A DNA stretch of 64,000 bases from Rhizobium sp. 2MFCol3.1 (lineage in GTDB: Bacteria; Pseudomonadota; Alphaproteobacteria; Rhizobiales; Rhizobiaceae), in NCBI RefSeq assembly GCF_000377565.1, contig NZ_KB898356.1:456476-520475 (forward strand), in the 5' to 3' direction. Made by a program: the position numbers and the translations under genes. Shown one piece after another: positions 17,965-26,040 of this stretch (position 1 is the stretch's first letter; each line of letters starts with the position of its first letter). The notes under the pieces are model-generated. The model worked only from the letters and a program-made list of their open reading frames with translations, ran no database searches and was not told the origin of the DNA.

Positions 17965-18570
17965 TTACTTGGCTGTCGTGGAGCCGGTTGCGGTGTTGTC
18001 CATCGCACCCGGAGCCGGGGCCTTTTCGGCCGACTGCATCTGCAGCGTCTTGAATTCCGGCGCTGCCTTCAGCGTTTCGGCCGTTTCCGAGGTCGTCAGC
18101 TTGACGCTGCCATCCGTCGTGTTCTGGGCCACGGTGATCTTGTCCATCGGCACGGCGACGTTCTTTTCGCCGATGCCAAGGAAGCCGCCGACACCGATCA
18201 CGGCTGCGACGAGGCCGCCATCCTTCTTCATGATCAGGTCGTTGACGTTACCGATGCTTTCGTTCGTGCCGTTATAGACGGCCTGACCGATATAGGTGTT
18301 GGCGCTGACCTGATCCGCGGACTGCTCCGTCAGATAAGTGCCGCCGCCCGCCTGTGCGGTATCGGTGGTGGCAGCCGGTGCGGTCGCCTGTGCGGCATCA
18401 CCTGCCGGCTTCATGGCATCCGGCTTCGGCGCTGCCGGGTCGGCCGGTGCCGACATGGACGGTGCGCTCGGCGAGGCCGGCTGGGTCGCGCTCTGCGAGA
18501 AAGCGACCGGTGCGAAGGCCGTGGCAAACAGGGCGCCAGCGGCAACGGTGGTGAGAAGTTTGCGTGTCAT
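17965..18570 (-). CDS. PRC-barrel domain protein, exported
   Basis: A 201-residue protein with a clear signal peptide (MTRKLLTTVAAGALFATAFA, cleavage after AFS or AFA). A Pro/Ala/Ser-rich low-complexity stretch covers ~27-78. A PRC-barrel domain follows at ~80-165 (ADQVSANTYIGQAVYNGTNE, GNVNDLIMKKDGGLVAAVIGVGGFLGIGEKNVAVP). PRC barrels bind charged ligands or ribosomal partners; the exported rhizobial type is common and of unknown role, perhaps linked to envelope or stress responses. The gene stands alone between convergent and divergent neighbours. Confidence 0.9.
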   Translation of the reverse strand: MTRKLLTTVAAGALFATAFAPVAFSQSATQPASPSAPSMSAPADPAAPKPDAMKPAGDAAQATAPAATTDTAQAGGGTYLTEQSADQVSANTYIGQAVYNGTNESIGNVNDLIMKKDGGLVAAVIGVGGFLGIGEKNVAVPMDKITVAQNTTDGSVKLTTSETAETLKAAPEFKTLQMQSAEKAPAPGAMDNTATGSTTAK

Positions 18571-18777
18571 ATCGTACCTACTTTCAGTGTCCTTGGGTGA
18601 TCTCTGGCCAAGCTTTTCTCTTCTAGCGAGAGCTGTATCAGCTCGGCCGGTTCGTGAAGTAAATGAATGGGTTGGCTAATGGTTCCCAGAAAAATACACG
18701 CAGAAACTGACGGAATTTTCGGAACTTTTCAGGCGCCGGGACTGCGCGGGTGCAAGATCATCGCTCGCTCGCAACGC

Positions 18778-18805
18778 AAAAGGGCGCCCCGAGGGACGCC
18801 CTTTA
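18778..18805 (-). terminator. rho-independent terminator of the galactonate operon
   Basis: Eight-base stem AAAGGGCG/CGCCCTTT (18779-18786 with 18797-18804), extended by CCC/GGG, located 22 bp beyond the stop of the lactonase gene on the minus strand. On that strand the stem is followed by TTTTGCG. Confidence 0.75.
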
Positions 18806-18826
18806 AAACACATCCTGGAGGATGCC

Positions 18827-19714
18827 TTAGAGAATATAGGCCGCGTCGAATACGCCGCGGACACTGACGCCGAGCTCAAGCAGGGCCCCGGCATCCGGCT
18901 GGTTGGCGCGGGCTGCGTCGTCGAGGCCTTCCCAGGCGGTGGTGACCGCCAGCCGGTCCGCATCCGGGCCGATGAAGGCAGGGCAGGAGGGCTGTGCCGC
19001 GGGCACCTTGTAGCGGGCGATGCGCAGGCCATCGGGGCTATAGCGATCGACGGTGCCGGCGCCCCAGCGCGCGTTCCAGATATAGCCGTCGGCATCGACC
19101 ACGGAGCCGTCGATCCCGCCATCTTCCTCCATGCTGTCGACAAGCACGATCGGCTCGCCGGTCGGCAGGCCGGTCTCGCGATCGACCATCACCCGCATCA
19201 GCCGGCTGAGATGCGTATCGGTGAAATAGCCGACCGAGCCATCGGGCGAAAAGCAGATCGAGTTTGGAATGGTGATGCCACCGAAGAGCTTCGTCACCTT
19301 GCCGCGTGCCACATGATAGATCGCGCCGGCCTGGGTTTCGGCCCGCTTGCTCATCGTGCTGATCCACAGGCTGCCCGAGGGATGCATGCGCCCGTCGTTG
19401 GATCGGTTTTCCGGCCGGTCGTTTTCGAGTGCCGCGTAAAATGTCAGGCCGCCGCTTTCGATATCGCGTACGAACAGGCCCTGCTCGGTCGCGAGCAGCT
19501 GCCGCTTGTCATCGATCCGCGCCAGCACGCTCGCCATGACAGGCAGCGCGTGCACCTTCTTCTCTTCGGTCGAGAGGTTCAGCTCGTGCAATTCCTTGCC
19601 GAGAATGTTGAACCACCAGATGGTATTGGTATCGGGATCGTAGGTCGGTCCTTCGCCCAGCACCGAATTGGTGCTCGACAAAGTCCGCCCCGCGAACTCA
19701 TGAATGTCGGTCAT
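18827..19714 (-). CDS. SMP-30/gluconolactonase family protein, probable sugar lactonase
   Basis: A 295-residue six-bladed beta-propeller lactonase. Visible family motifs are LGEGPTYDPDTNTIWWFNI near the N-terminus (the Glu is the first metal ligand), NDGRMHPSGSLWISTM, PNSICFSPDGSVGYFTDT and VVDADGYIWNARWGAG (conserved Asp/Asn ligands). It should hydrolyse an aldonolactone; the dgo neighbours make galactono-1,4-lactone the best guess. ATG 19714 is preceded by GGGAG and lies four bases from the stop of dgoA, so it is the last gene of the operon. The in-frame extension to 19774 runs into dgoA and is rejected. Confidence 0.88.
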   Translation of the reverse strand: MTDIHEFAGRTLSSTNSVLGEGPTYDPDTNTIWWFNILGKELHELNLSTEEKKVHALPVMASVLARIDDKRQLLATEQGLFVRDIESGGLTFYAALENDRPENRSNDGRMHPSGSLWISTMSKRAETQAGAIYHVARGKVTKLFGGITIPNSICFSPDGSVGYFTDTHLSRLMRVMVDRETGLPTGEPIVLVDSMEEDGGIDGSVVDADGYIWNARWGAGTVDRYSPDGLRIARYKVPAAQPSCPAFIGPDADRLAVTTAWEGLDDAARANQPDAGALLELGVSVRGVFDAAYIL

Positions 19715-19718
19715 ACGC

Positions 19719-20351
19719 TCAAGCTCCCACTGCTGCGTCGTATGCGTAAATGGTTGCCTTGGCGCGCTCGGCAACCTCAGCGACAGTCATTCCCGGCTTG
19801 TAGATGCTCGTGCCGAGACCGAAGGCCAGGATTCCGGCCTTGGTGTATTCGGCGAAATTCTTGTCGGAGACGCCGCCGACAGCCGCGATCGTCAGCTCCG
19901 GCGGCAGGATGGCGCGGATAGCCGTGATGCCGGAGGGGCCAAGCACGCTGGCCGGGAAAAACTTCAGCCCCGTGGCGCCGGCGCGCGCCGCGGCAAGCGC
20001 TTCCGTGGGGGTGAAGACGCCGGGCATCGTCACCATGCCGTAGTCGCGGGCGCGGATGATCACGTCTGGCTCGACGTTCGGCGTCACCAGCAGCTTGCCG
20101 CCGGCGTTGTGGAGATTATCCACCGCCTCGGTGGTCAGAACGGTGCCGGCACCGATCAGCACGTCGGCGGGCGCCATCTTGGCGGCGATCTCGATCGACT
20201 TGAACGGCTCTGGCGAGTTCAGCGGGATCTCGATCGCGGTCAGGCCGTTTTCGATCAGCGCGCCGACGACGCCTTCGGTCTCCTCGGGCTTGATCCCACG
20301 CAGGATGGCGATCAGCGGGCGCTTCATGGCGGGGAAGGGGATGCGGTTCAT
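19719..20351 (-). CDS. dgoA: 2-dehydro-3-deoxy-6-phosphogalactonate aldolase
   Basis: A 210-residue class I aldolase that splits 2-keto-3-deoxy-6-phosphogalactonate to pyruvate and glyceraldehyde-3-phosphate. Family motifs are LIAILRGIKPEE, AIEIPLNSPEP with catalytic Glu41, GAGTVLTTEAV and GLKFFPAS with the Schiff-base Lys130. Adjacent dgoK supplies its substrate, which favours the galactonate (KDPGal) rather than the gluconate (KDPG) enzyme. It starts 24 bp after dgoK on the same strand. Confidence 0.94.
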   Translation of the reverse strand: MNRIPFPAMKRPLIAILRGIKPEETEGVVGALIENGLTAIEIPLNSPEPFKSIEIAAKMAPADVLIGAGTVLTTEAVDNLHNAGGKLLVTPNVEPDVIIRARDYGMVTMPGVFTPTEALAAARAGATGLKFFPASVLGPSGITAIRAILPPELTIAAVGGVSDKNFAEYTKAGILAFGLGTSIYKPGMTVAEVAERAKATIYAYDAAVGA

Positions 20352-20375
20352 CGCTCTGTTCTTTCTTGATTGGGC

Positions 20376-21293
20376 TTAGTTGGGCCAGATGGCGTTTGCG
20401 GCGGCCGAAAGGCCGGCAAGCACCGCCGTATCGGCATCGATGGTCGTGACGTTGAGCGAGAGCGCCTTGAAGGCGGTCTCGTAAAGCTTCTGCAGGCGGC
20501 CGGAGGCGACGAGCGCGATCGGCGTGTCGTTGGCCGCGTCGGCCAGCGCGCCGGAAATCTCCAGGCCGATTAGCGTGCCCGAAATCCGCGCCTGCGCCGC
20601 CGAAGCGGTCATGCCGTGCAGCAGCTGGCCGGAGCGGGCGGTGAACAACAGGTTGGTCGCCATCTGCGGCTGGCGGAAGGCGGTCGAGACCGATGCCTTG
20701 AAGGCGGAGTTGTCGGCCGGCGATTGCTCGGCTCCGGCAACCGCATGCGACAGGATCGTGTGCTTGGTGATCGCGTCGAACAGCTCGCCTGTCATGAAGG
20801 TGGAGAAGCCGATGACCTCACCCTCCTGCACATGCACCCATTTGGAATGCGTTCCGGGCATGCAGACGGCCTGCGCGCCGGTACTGTCAGGGCCGAGCGC
20901 GCCGAGCAGCTGGGTCTCTTCGCCGCGCATCACGTCGGGCGATGCCCGGTCGCGTTGGGCAAGGCCCGGCAGGATGCGGATGTCGCGGCTCTGGCCGGGC
21001 ACAGGCACGGCCCCGGTCAGGATCGCCGAAAGCGACGTGGGCACGTCGACATAACCGGCCTCGACCCAGCCCTGCTTGGCACCGGCCATGCCGCAGACGA
21101 TGGCGGGAATATCGGCGGGCGCTTCGACCTTGGCCAGATGCTTGGCCAGCACCTCGGCGAAGCCGGTTTTGGCCGCCGTCGTCATGCCCTCATCGCTGCG
21201 GCTTTCATTCAGCACGCTGCCATCGCTGCCGATCAGCCACAGCCGGAAGCTGCTCGTGCCCCAGTCGACCGCGATATATCGGGGTGTTGCCAT
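20376..21293 (-). CDS. dgoK: 2-dehydro-3-deoxygalactonokinase
   Basis: Phosphorylates 2-keto-3-deoxygalactonate at C6 in galactonate breakdown. The 305-residue protein begins MATPRYIAVDWGTSSFRLWL, the ATPase-fold phosphate-binding segment of the DgoK family, and contains CGMAGAKQGW, RGEETQLLGAL, MPGTHSKWVHV and FMTGELFD. I take ATG 21293, whose ATG overlaps the stop of the preceding SDR gene as TGATG; the longer frame to 21452 is antisense-like Arg-rich sequence. Translational coupling to the SDR gene is expected. Confidence 0.93.
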   Translation of the reverse strand: MATPRYIAVDWGTSSFRLWLIGSDGSVLNESRSDEGMTTAAKTGFAEVLAKHLAKVEAPADIPAIVCGMAGAKQGWVEAGYVDVPTSLSAILTGAVPVPGQSRDIRILPGLAQRDRASPDVMRGEETQLLGALGPDSTGAQAVCMPGTHSKWVHVQEGEVIGFSTFMTGELFDAITKHTILSHAVAGAEQSPADNSAFKASVSTAFRQPQMATNLLFTARSGQLLHGMTASAAQARISGTLIGLEISGALADAANDTPIALVASGRLQKLYETAFKALSLNVTTIDADTAVLAGLSAAANAIWPN

Positions 21294-22066
21294 CAGAAAA
21301 TGCCTCCATCGACAATAAGGGACTGCGCCGTCACTGCGGAGGCGCCGTCGGATGCTAGAAACAGGCAGGGCCCGACAATGGCGTCGGCCTGCAAAACGCG
21401 TTTGATGCACTGCCGCTCGATCATCCCGGCAATGCCCTCTTCGGTGAGCCACAGCTTCATCTGCCGCTCGGTTACGATCATGCCCGGCAGGATGCAGTTG
21501 ACGCGGATATTGTCGGGTCCGAGCTTGCCCGCCAGGCTCTTCGTCAGCCCGATGATCGCCGCCTTCGCCGTCGTGTAGGCCGGGAAGTCGGGCATGTTGA
21601 GCATGAAGGCTATAGACGACATGTTGATGATCGCCCCGCCGCCGGCCTCGCGCATCGATGGCGCCACCGCCTGCGCCGCGAAGAACACGTGCCGCAGATT
21701 GGTCGCCTGATTGTTGTCCCAGTATTCGGGCGTCACCTCATCGAAATCATGCCGGTCGTCGCGCGCCGCATTGTTGACGAGCACGCCGATCGGGCCGGAA
21801 TGGGCGACGATCGCCTCGATGGTCGCACGGATCGCCGCGACATCGCGGAGATCCGCATGGTGGAAGCGCACCGGGTGCAGGCTGTCGCGCGACAGGCGGT
21901 CGACCAGCGCGTGGCTCTCGTCCTCGGCGATATCGATGAAGGAGACCTTGGCGCCCTGGCGCGCGAACCCCTCGACGATGGCGGCACCGATCCCGGAGCC
22001 GCCGCCCGTCACCACCACGCTTCGGTCCCTGAATTCGGGATATTGCGCTCCAAGCTCCGCCACCAC
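21293..22066 (-). CDS. SDR family oxidoreductase, probable galactose 1-dehydrogenase
   Basis: A 257-residue classical short-chain dehydrogenase. The Rossmann NAD(P) motif TGGGSGIG lies at residues ~20-27, NNAAR is the structural motif, and the catalytic residues are Ser in INMSSIAF and Tyr/Lys in YTTAKAA. In a galactonate operon with a lactonase, the expected reaction is oxidation of D-galactose (or a related aldose) to its lactone with NAD(P)+. It is the promoter-proximal gene, divergent from the IclR regulator. The start is GTG at 22066 or 22063, after GGGAGG. Other SDR substrates cannot be excluded. Confidence 0.85.
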   Translation of the reverse strand: MVAELGAQYPEFRDRSVVVTGGGSGIGAAIVEGFARQGAKVSFIDIAEDESHALVDRLSRDSLHPVRFHHADLRDVAAIRATIEAIVAHSGPIGVLVNNAARDDRHDFDEVTPEYWDNNQATNLRHVFFAAQAVAPSMREAGGGAIINMSSIAFMLNMPDFPAYTTAKAAIIGLTKSLAGKLGPDNIRVNCILPGMIVTERQMKLWLTEEGIAGMIERQCIKRVLQADAIVGPCLFLASDGASAVTAQSLIVDGGIF

Positions 22067-22074
22067 TATCCTCC

Positions 22075-22121
22075 CGATAGTTCCATTATTCAGAACTCAA
22101 TTTGACTATATGGAATTATCG
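22075..22121. promoter_or_regulatory. probable IclR-type operator in divergent promoter
   Basis: In the 93-bp gap between the galactonate operon and the IclR gene lie two arms, CGATAGTTCCAT (22075-22086) and ATGGAATTATCG (22110-22121), reverse complements of each other at 11 of 12 positions with a 23-base spacer. The spacer is AT-rich and contains TTGACT. Position and symmetry fit an operator shared by both genes; no footprinting evidence. Confidence 0.6.
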
Positions 22122-22159
22122 GATTAGCCTTGGGTCTCTGTCAAGGCATGAGGACCAGC

Positions 22160-22972
22160 ATGAGCGCGACTGATGGCGACATCATGGATAAAAATGAGTC
22201 TGCGGACAAACGTGAGACCGGCACGCTCGGCAAGCTGATGGTGCTGCTCGATATCGTCACGCACGCCGACAGCCCGATGCGTTTCACCGACATTCTCGCG
22301 GTCGCCGGCCAGCCGCGTGGCACGCTGCATCGCCAGCTTGGCCATCTCACCGAGGAAGGCCTCTTGGAAGTGCTGGCCGACGGCCGCTATGCACCTGGCC
22401 TGCGCCTTCTCGATCTCGCCTCGCGCAGCTGGGCGCGCAACGAATTCCGGCTGATCGCCGAGCCGCATCTGAACGCCCTGCAGCAGCTGACTGGCGAGAC
22501 CGTGCATCTCGGTGTCCTGCGCGGTGCATCCGTTATCTATCTCGACAAGGTCGAGGGCAGCCAGCCCGTCCGGATGTATTCGCAGATCGGCAATGCCTCG
22601 CCCATCTATTGCACCGGTGTCGGCAAGGCGGCGCTCTCGGCGCTGCCGGACGAGCGGTTGGACGCGATCATATCAAGCGTCTCGTTCCAGCGATTCACGG
22701 AGCACACGTTGACGCCGGAAACGCTGCGCCGCGAGATCAGCGACATCCGCCACTCGGGCAATGCCTTCGACCGCGAGGAACACGAGGTCGGCATCCGCTG
22801 TGTGGCGGCACCCGTCTACTCCGAGGACCTTTCTTTCGTCGGGGGTGTTTCCGTCACCGGACCGGCCTATCGGCTGACATTCGAGCGCTTGGAGGAGTGG
22901 GCGCTGCCCGTCCGCCGGGCCGCCGAAAGCATCATGAGCGGCATGCGGATCGGCCTTGGCCCGCGCCGCTGA
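22160..22972 (+). CDS. IclR family transcriptional regulator
   Basis: A 270-residue regulator. The N-terminal winged helix-turn-helix (~20-80) includes LVLLDIVTHADSPMRFTDIL and PRGTLHRQLGHLTEEGLLE. The C-terminal effector domain (~90-255) includes GETVHLGVLRGASVIYLDK, YCTGVGKAALSALPDE and GIRCVAAPVYSEDLSFVGGVSVTGP. It is divergent from the SDR-dgoK-dgoA-lactonase operon and is most likely its repressor, with a galactonate-related effector. ATG 22160 has AGGA six bases upstream; earlier ATG/TTG codons at 22148 and 22130 are possible starts. Confidence 0.92.
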   Translation: MSATDGDIMDKNESADKRETGTLGKLMVLLDIVTHADSPMRFTDILAVAGQPRGTLHRQLGHLTEEGLLEVLADGRYAPGLRLLDLASRSWARNEFRLIAEPHLNALQQLTGETVHLGVLRGASVIYLDKVEGSQPVRMYSQIGNASPIYCTGVGKAALSALPDERLDAIISSVSFQRFTEHTLTPETLRREISDIRHSGNAFDREEHEVGIRCVAAPVYSEDLSFVGGVSVTGPAYRLTFERLEEWALPVRRAAESIMSGMRIGLGPRR

Positions 22973-22982
22973 CACCCTGCCA

Positions 22983-23087
22983 ATTTGACAATTGTCAAAT
23001 CTGGAGACGGTCCATCACCTTTCGTACAGAAATATGCCTATTTTCACGGTGTAGGCATATTGTGATTTTGTGAAGAATCATCACAAT
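22983..23087. promoter_or_regulatory. cluster of three inverted repeats upstream of a LuxR-type gene
   Basis: The 240-bp gap contains a perfect 18-bp palindrome ATTTGACAATTGTCAAAT (22983-23000). It also contains a perfect 10-bp inverted repeat AATATGCCTA/TAGGCATATT with an 11-base spacer (23031-23040, 23052-23061), and an 8-bp inverted repeat ATTGTGAT/ATCACAAT with a 13-base spacer (23059-23066, 23080-23087). None is followed by a T-run, so they look like protein-binding sites rather than terminators. The first could alternatively act as the 3' end of the IclR transcript. Confidence 0.55.
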
Positions 23088-23212
23088 TGCCAGTTGTCAA
23101 CCCCAAGTCCTGGGGTGTAGTGCCGTAGGCTATATTGACGGCGATGCTGCCGTCGGCGTGCGATCCAAGCATGCCGCTTACCACGTTTCTGATTTTTTGA
23201 GCTGATGTCACC

Positions 23213-23944
23213 ATGAACCCTTTGCCGCACCAGACTTCCGTGAACGTATACGTAAATGAGGTATCGGGATTAAACACCCAGTTCGATATCTTTCGTTTCA
23301 TGAAGAGGCTGACGGAAGCCTACCGGGTTCGCGCCTTCATGGTGCTCAATCTTCCCTCGGCCACCGCACGCGATCTGCAGAGCAACACCGTCATCACCAA
23401 CTGGCCGGCCGAGCTTCTGTCGGCCTATGATCATGAGGCGCTGCTGACCAACAGTCCCGTCATGGGCAAGCTGCGCTCATCGACAGTGCCGTTCTTCAAC
23501 GACCTGTCGAAAGCGAAGCTGGATCGATCGGACGGCAAGTCGGGTATTGTCATGGCCCTGTTCGAGCGCTTCCGCATGATGCGCTGCGCCTATTTCCCGA
23601 CGCATGATCCCTCCGGCGCCCGCGGCGCGGTCTCCTTCTCCGGCGATCGCGAGCCCTTCGCGCCCGAGGAGATGCTGGAGCTTCATTATATCTCGACGCA
23701 TGTCTTCGACAGGCTGGCCGAGATCCGCGCGCTCGACAACCGGGTGGTCGATGCCCTGACCGACCGCGAGATCGATTGTCTCAACTGGACCGCTGCCGGC
23801 AAGACGAGCGTTGAGATCGCCGACATCCTTGGCCTGTCCGAGCATACGGTCAATCACTACCTCAACCGCGCCACCAAGAAGCTCGACACGGTCAATCGCA
23901 CGCAGGCCGTTGCCAAGGCGTTGCGCATCGGCCTGATCAAGTAG
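23213..23944 (+). CDS. LuxR family transcriptional regulator (orphan, atypical ligand domain)
   Basis: A 243-residue regulator. The N-terminal part (~20-165) aligns with the autoinducer-binding domain; the C-terminal LuxR helix-turn-helix (~178-243) reads LTDREIDCLNWTAAGKTSVE then LGLSEHTVNHYL. Hand alignment with TraR over ITNWPAELLSAYDHEALLTN and SPVMGKLRSSTVPFF keeps the tyrosine equivalent to Tyr61, but has Leu for Trp57, Ser for Asp70 and Phe for Trp85. These contact the acyl-homoserine lactone, so a normal AHL response is doubtful. No luxI-type synthase gene is in the window. The gene is monocistronic, behind a palindrome-rich upstream region. Confidence 0.88.
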   Translation: MNPLPHQTSVNVYVNEVSGLNTQFDIFRFMKRLTEAYRVRAFMVLNLPSATARDLQSNTVITNWPAELLSAYDHEALLTNSPVMGKLRSSTVPFFNDLSKAKLDRSDGKSGIVMALFERFRMMRCAYFPTHDPSGARGAVSFSGDREPFAPEEMLELHYISTHVFDRLAEIRALDNRVVDALTDREIDCLNWTAAGKTSVEIADILGLSEHTVNHYLNRATKKLDTVNRTQAVAKALRIGLIK

Positions 23945-24456
23945 CTGCCCAAATACTGTGCGCTATTGTCGCGGCAGCCTAAAAATTGCGCCAGGGCGCC
24001 GGCAATCCAGCCTCGTTCGCTGCGGATAGGGCCAGATTCGGCGCCATTTCGAATTGGCACGCTTTCTGCTTCCTGATTGTCAGCGGTCCAGAGGGGACTT
24101 GGCAAAGACGCCATATTAAAGGCGCGACCTTCAACCCGCCGCTCGATCCCGGCAGCCTAGTGCGCTGGACATCGAGCGGCGGTTTGTTGTTTTTGGGATA
24201 CGCCTCCCGGCCTATAAGCGCGGGCTCATGCATTTTTCCCTCAATTCTGACTGGTCTTTCAGATCTGACGCCCTAGAAACCCCTTATCCACTTGGGTGAC
24301 CGTTGTGCCATCAGGGCGAAAGCCCGGCGGACTTGATGGCTCAGCGGTCTCCTTTGGAAACTCCCCTCGTTCCCGGCTATTGATCGTCACCGATTTTGTT
24401 TGGCGATCACTTCGCGCTCCTCTATCTACAGAGCCAGATAAGGGTGTGAGGACGAT
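23945..24456. other. 512-bp intergenic region with RNA-like hairpins near its 3' end
   Basis: No convincing protein gene: short frames on both strands overlap and have no family resemblance. Close to mrp, 24307-24340 can fold into an outer 7-bp stem GCCATCA/TGATGGC enclosing GGGC-GAAA-GCCC (GNRA tetraloop) and an 8-base bulge. Further on, 24381-24409 can pair TGATCGTC with GGCGATCA (one G-U). These may be 5'-leader structure of mrp. The rest shows nothing I recognise. Confidence 0.4.
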
Positions 24457-25623
24457 ATGACTGAAGTCACCAAGGAACAGGTGCTGGAAACGCTGGCAAC
24501 GGTGCGCGGCCCCGATCTCGAGCATAACATTGTCGAGCTCGGCATGGTCTCCGATGTGTTCATCTCGGATGGCAAGGTTTACTTCTCCATTACCGTCCCC
24601 GCCGAGCGCGCCAAGGAGCTGGAGCCGCTGCGGCTCGCCGCCGAGCGCGTCATCAAGGAAATGCCCGGCGTCAAGGGCGCCCTGGTCGCGCTGACGGCCG
24701 ACAAGAAGGGCGCGCCCTCGGGCGCTGCCGCCTCCCGCACGCCGCCGCAGGCTGGCCATGGCCATGCCGGCCATGGTCATGAAGGCCACGCACACGCGCA
24801 GCCGCAGCAGCGTGCCGGCAAGATCGGCGTGCCTGGGATCGGCGCCATCGTCGCGGTCGCCTCCGGCAAGGGCGGTGTCGGCAAGTCCACCACGTCGGTC
24901 AACCTCGCGCTCGGCCTGCAGGCAAACGGCCTGCGCGTCGGCATTCTCGACGCCGATATTTACGGCCCGTCCATGCCGCGCCTCCTGCAGATTTCCGGCC
25001 GCCCGACACAGACCGATGGCCGCATCATCAATCCCATGGAGAATTACGGCCTCAAGGTCATGTCGATGGGCTTCCTCGTCGATGAGGAAACCGCGATGAT
25101 CTGGCGCGGCCCGATGGTGCAGTCGGCTCTGATGCAGATGCTGCGCGAAGTCGCCTGGGGCGAGCTCGACGTTCTCGTCGTCGACATGCCGCCCGGCACC
25201 GGCGACGCGCAGCTGACCATGGCCCAGCAGGTGCCGCTCGCCGGCGCCGTCATCGTCTCGACACCGCAGGACCTGGCGCTCATCGATGCCCGCAAGGGGC
25301 TGAACATGTTCAAAAAGGTGGAAGTGCCGGTTCTCGGCATCGTCGAGAACATGAGCTACTTCATCGCCCCCGATACCGGCGCGCGCTACGATATCTTCGG
25401 CCATGGCGGGGCCCGCGCCGAAGCCGAGCGCATCGGCGTGCCCTTCCTCGGCGAAGTGCCGCTGACGATCAACATCCGCGAAGCCTCCGACGCCGGCACT
25501 CCGCTGGTCGCCAGCGAGCCGAACGGCATCGTCGCCGGCATCTATCGCGACATCGCCGCCAAGGTCTGGGCGCAGCTCGAGCAGAAGCCGCAGCGTGCCG
25601 CTCCCGCTATCGTATTCGAGTAA
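24457..25623 (+). CDS. Mrp/NBP35 (ApbC) family iron-sulfur carrier ATPase
   Basis: A 388-residue cytoplasmic P-loop ATPase thought to carry and deliver Fe-S clusters. Residues 1-~80 form a MIP18/DUF59 domain. A histidine-rich linker follows at ~98-115 (GHGHAGHGHEGHAHAQ). The ATPase domain has a deviant Walker A ASGKGGVGKST, DADIYGPSMPRLL and VDMPPGTGDAQL. The usual cluster-binding CxxC after ENMSY is replaced: the sequence reads ENMSYFIAPDTGARYDIFG, without cysteines. The N-terminal domain also has no obvious Cys. ATG 24457 is preceded by GTGAGGACGAT. It stands alone, with corA on the same strand beyond a 417-bp gap. Confidence 0.9.
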   Translation: MTEVTKEQVLETLATVRGPDLEHNIVELGMVSDVFISDGKVYFSITVPAERAKELEPLRLAAERVIKEMPGVKGALVALTADKKGAPSGAAASRTPPQAGHGHAGHGHEGHAHAQPQQRAGKIGVPGIGAIVAVASGKGGVGKSTTSVNLALGLQANGLRVGILDADIYGPSMPRLLQISGRPTQTDGRIINPMENYGLKVMSMGFLVDEETAMIWRGPMVQSALMQMLREVAWGELDVLVVDMPPGTGDAQLTMAQQVPLAGAVIVSTPQDLALIDARKGLNMFKKVEVPVLGIVENMSYFIAPDTGARYDIFGHGGARAEAERIGVPFLGEVPLTINIREASDAGTPLVASEPNGIVAGIYRDIAAKVWAQLEQKPQRAAPAIVFE

Positions 25624-26040
25624 AGTGTGCCGTTTCAGGGCGTGCGGCTAGACTCCCAATTGCGGGCAAAATGTGATCAAACAACGCAGTTCACGTAAGA
25701 TGTCTTGATTCTTGCGTGGGTTTCCGTCATATGGCGCGCCGTCGCCATGAGGGCGGCGTGTGCGAATGCTCGATGATAGCCAGCCCTGCAGCGGCGAATG
25801 CCAGCTGCATGTTCGGAGTTCTCTTGTCGATCGAAGGATTGGTGACTGCGATGCGGTTGAGCATAGTGCATACCCGAGCTTCGGCCGGCTATGACGGGAT
25901 ATTGATGAACATTCTTCAGCCGCTTTCGTTAATCTCGAAGACTTGCAGCTTGAGCGCCGCTTTTTCTGGCGCTTCGCGGAAGGTTTTTTGATGCGAACGG
26001 CGATGGCCCTCACAGCCCTGGATCACGGGAGACGCGCCCG
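25624..26040. other. 417-bp intergenic region, no gene recognised
   Basis: Between mrp and corA. Short frames exist on both strands but they are mutually overlapping, basic or Ser-rich, and lack ribosome sites, so I do not call them. The corA promoter should lie in the last ~100 bases; no operator or riboswitch-like fold was identified by eye. Confidence 0.4.

Noticed and set aside
23044..23301. 85-codon minus-strand frame over the LuxR promoter
   Set aside because: Overlaps the LuxR gene start and the palindromes; no ribosome site and no similarity recognised.
23979..24276. Opposing frames of 84 and 96 codons
   Set aside because: Mutually overlapping in an intergenic region; neither shows a start site or known family.
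25648..26013. 121-codon minus-strand frame between mrp and corA
   Set aside because: Ser/Arg-rich with no ribosome site; overlaps an equally unsupported plus-strand frame.
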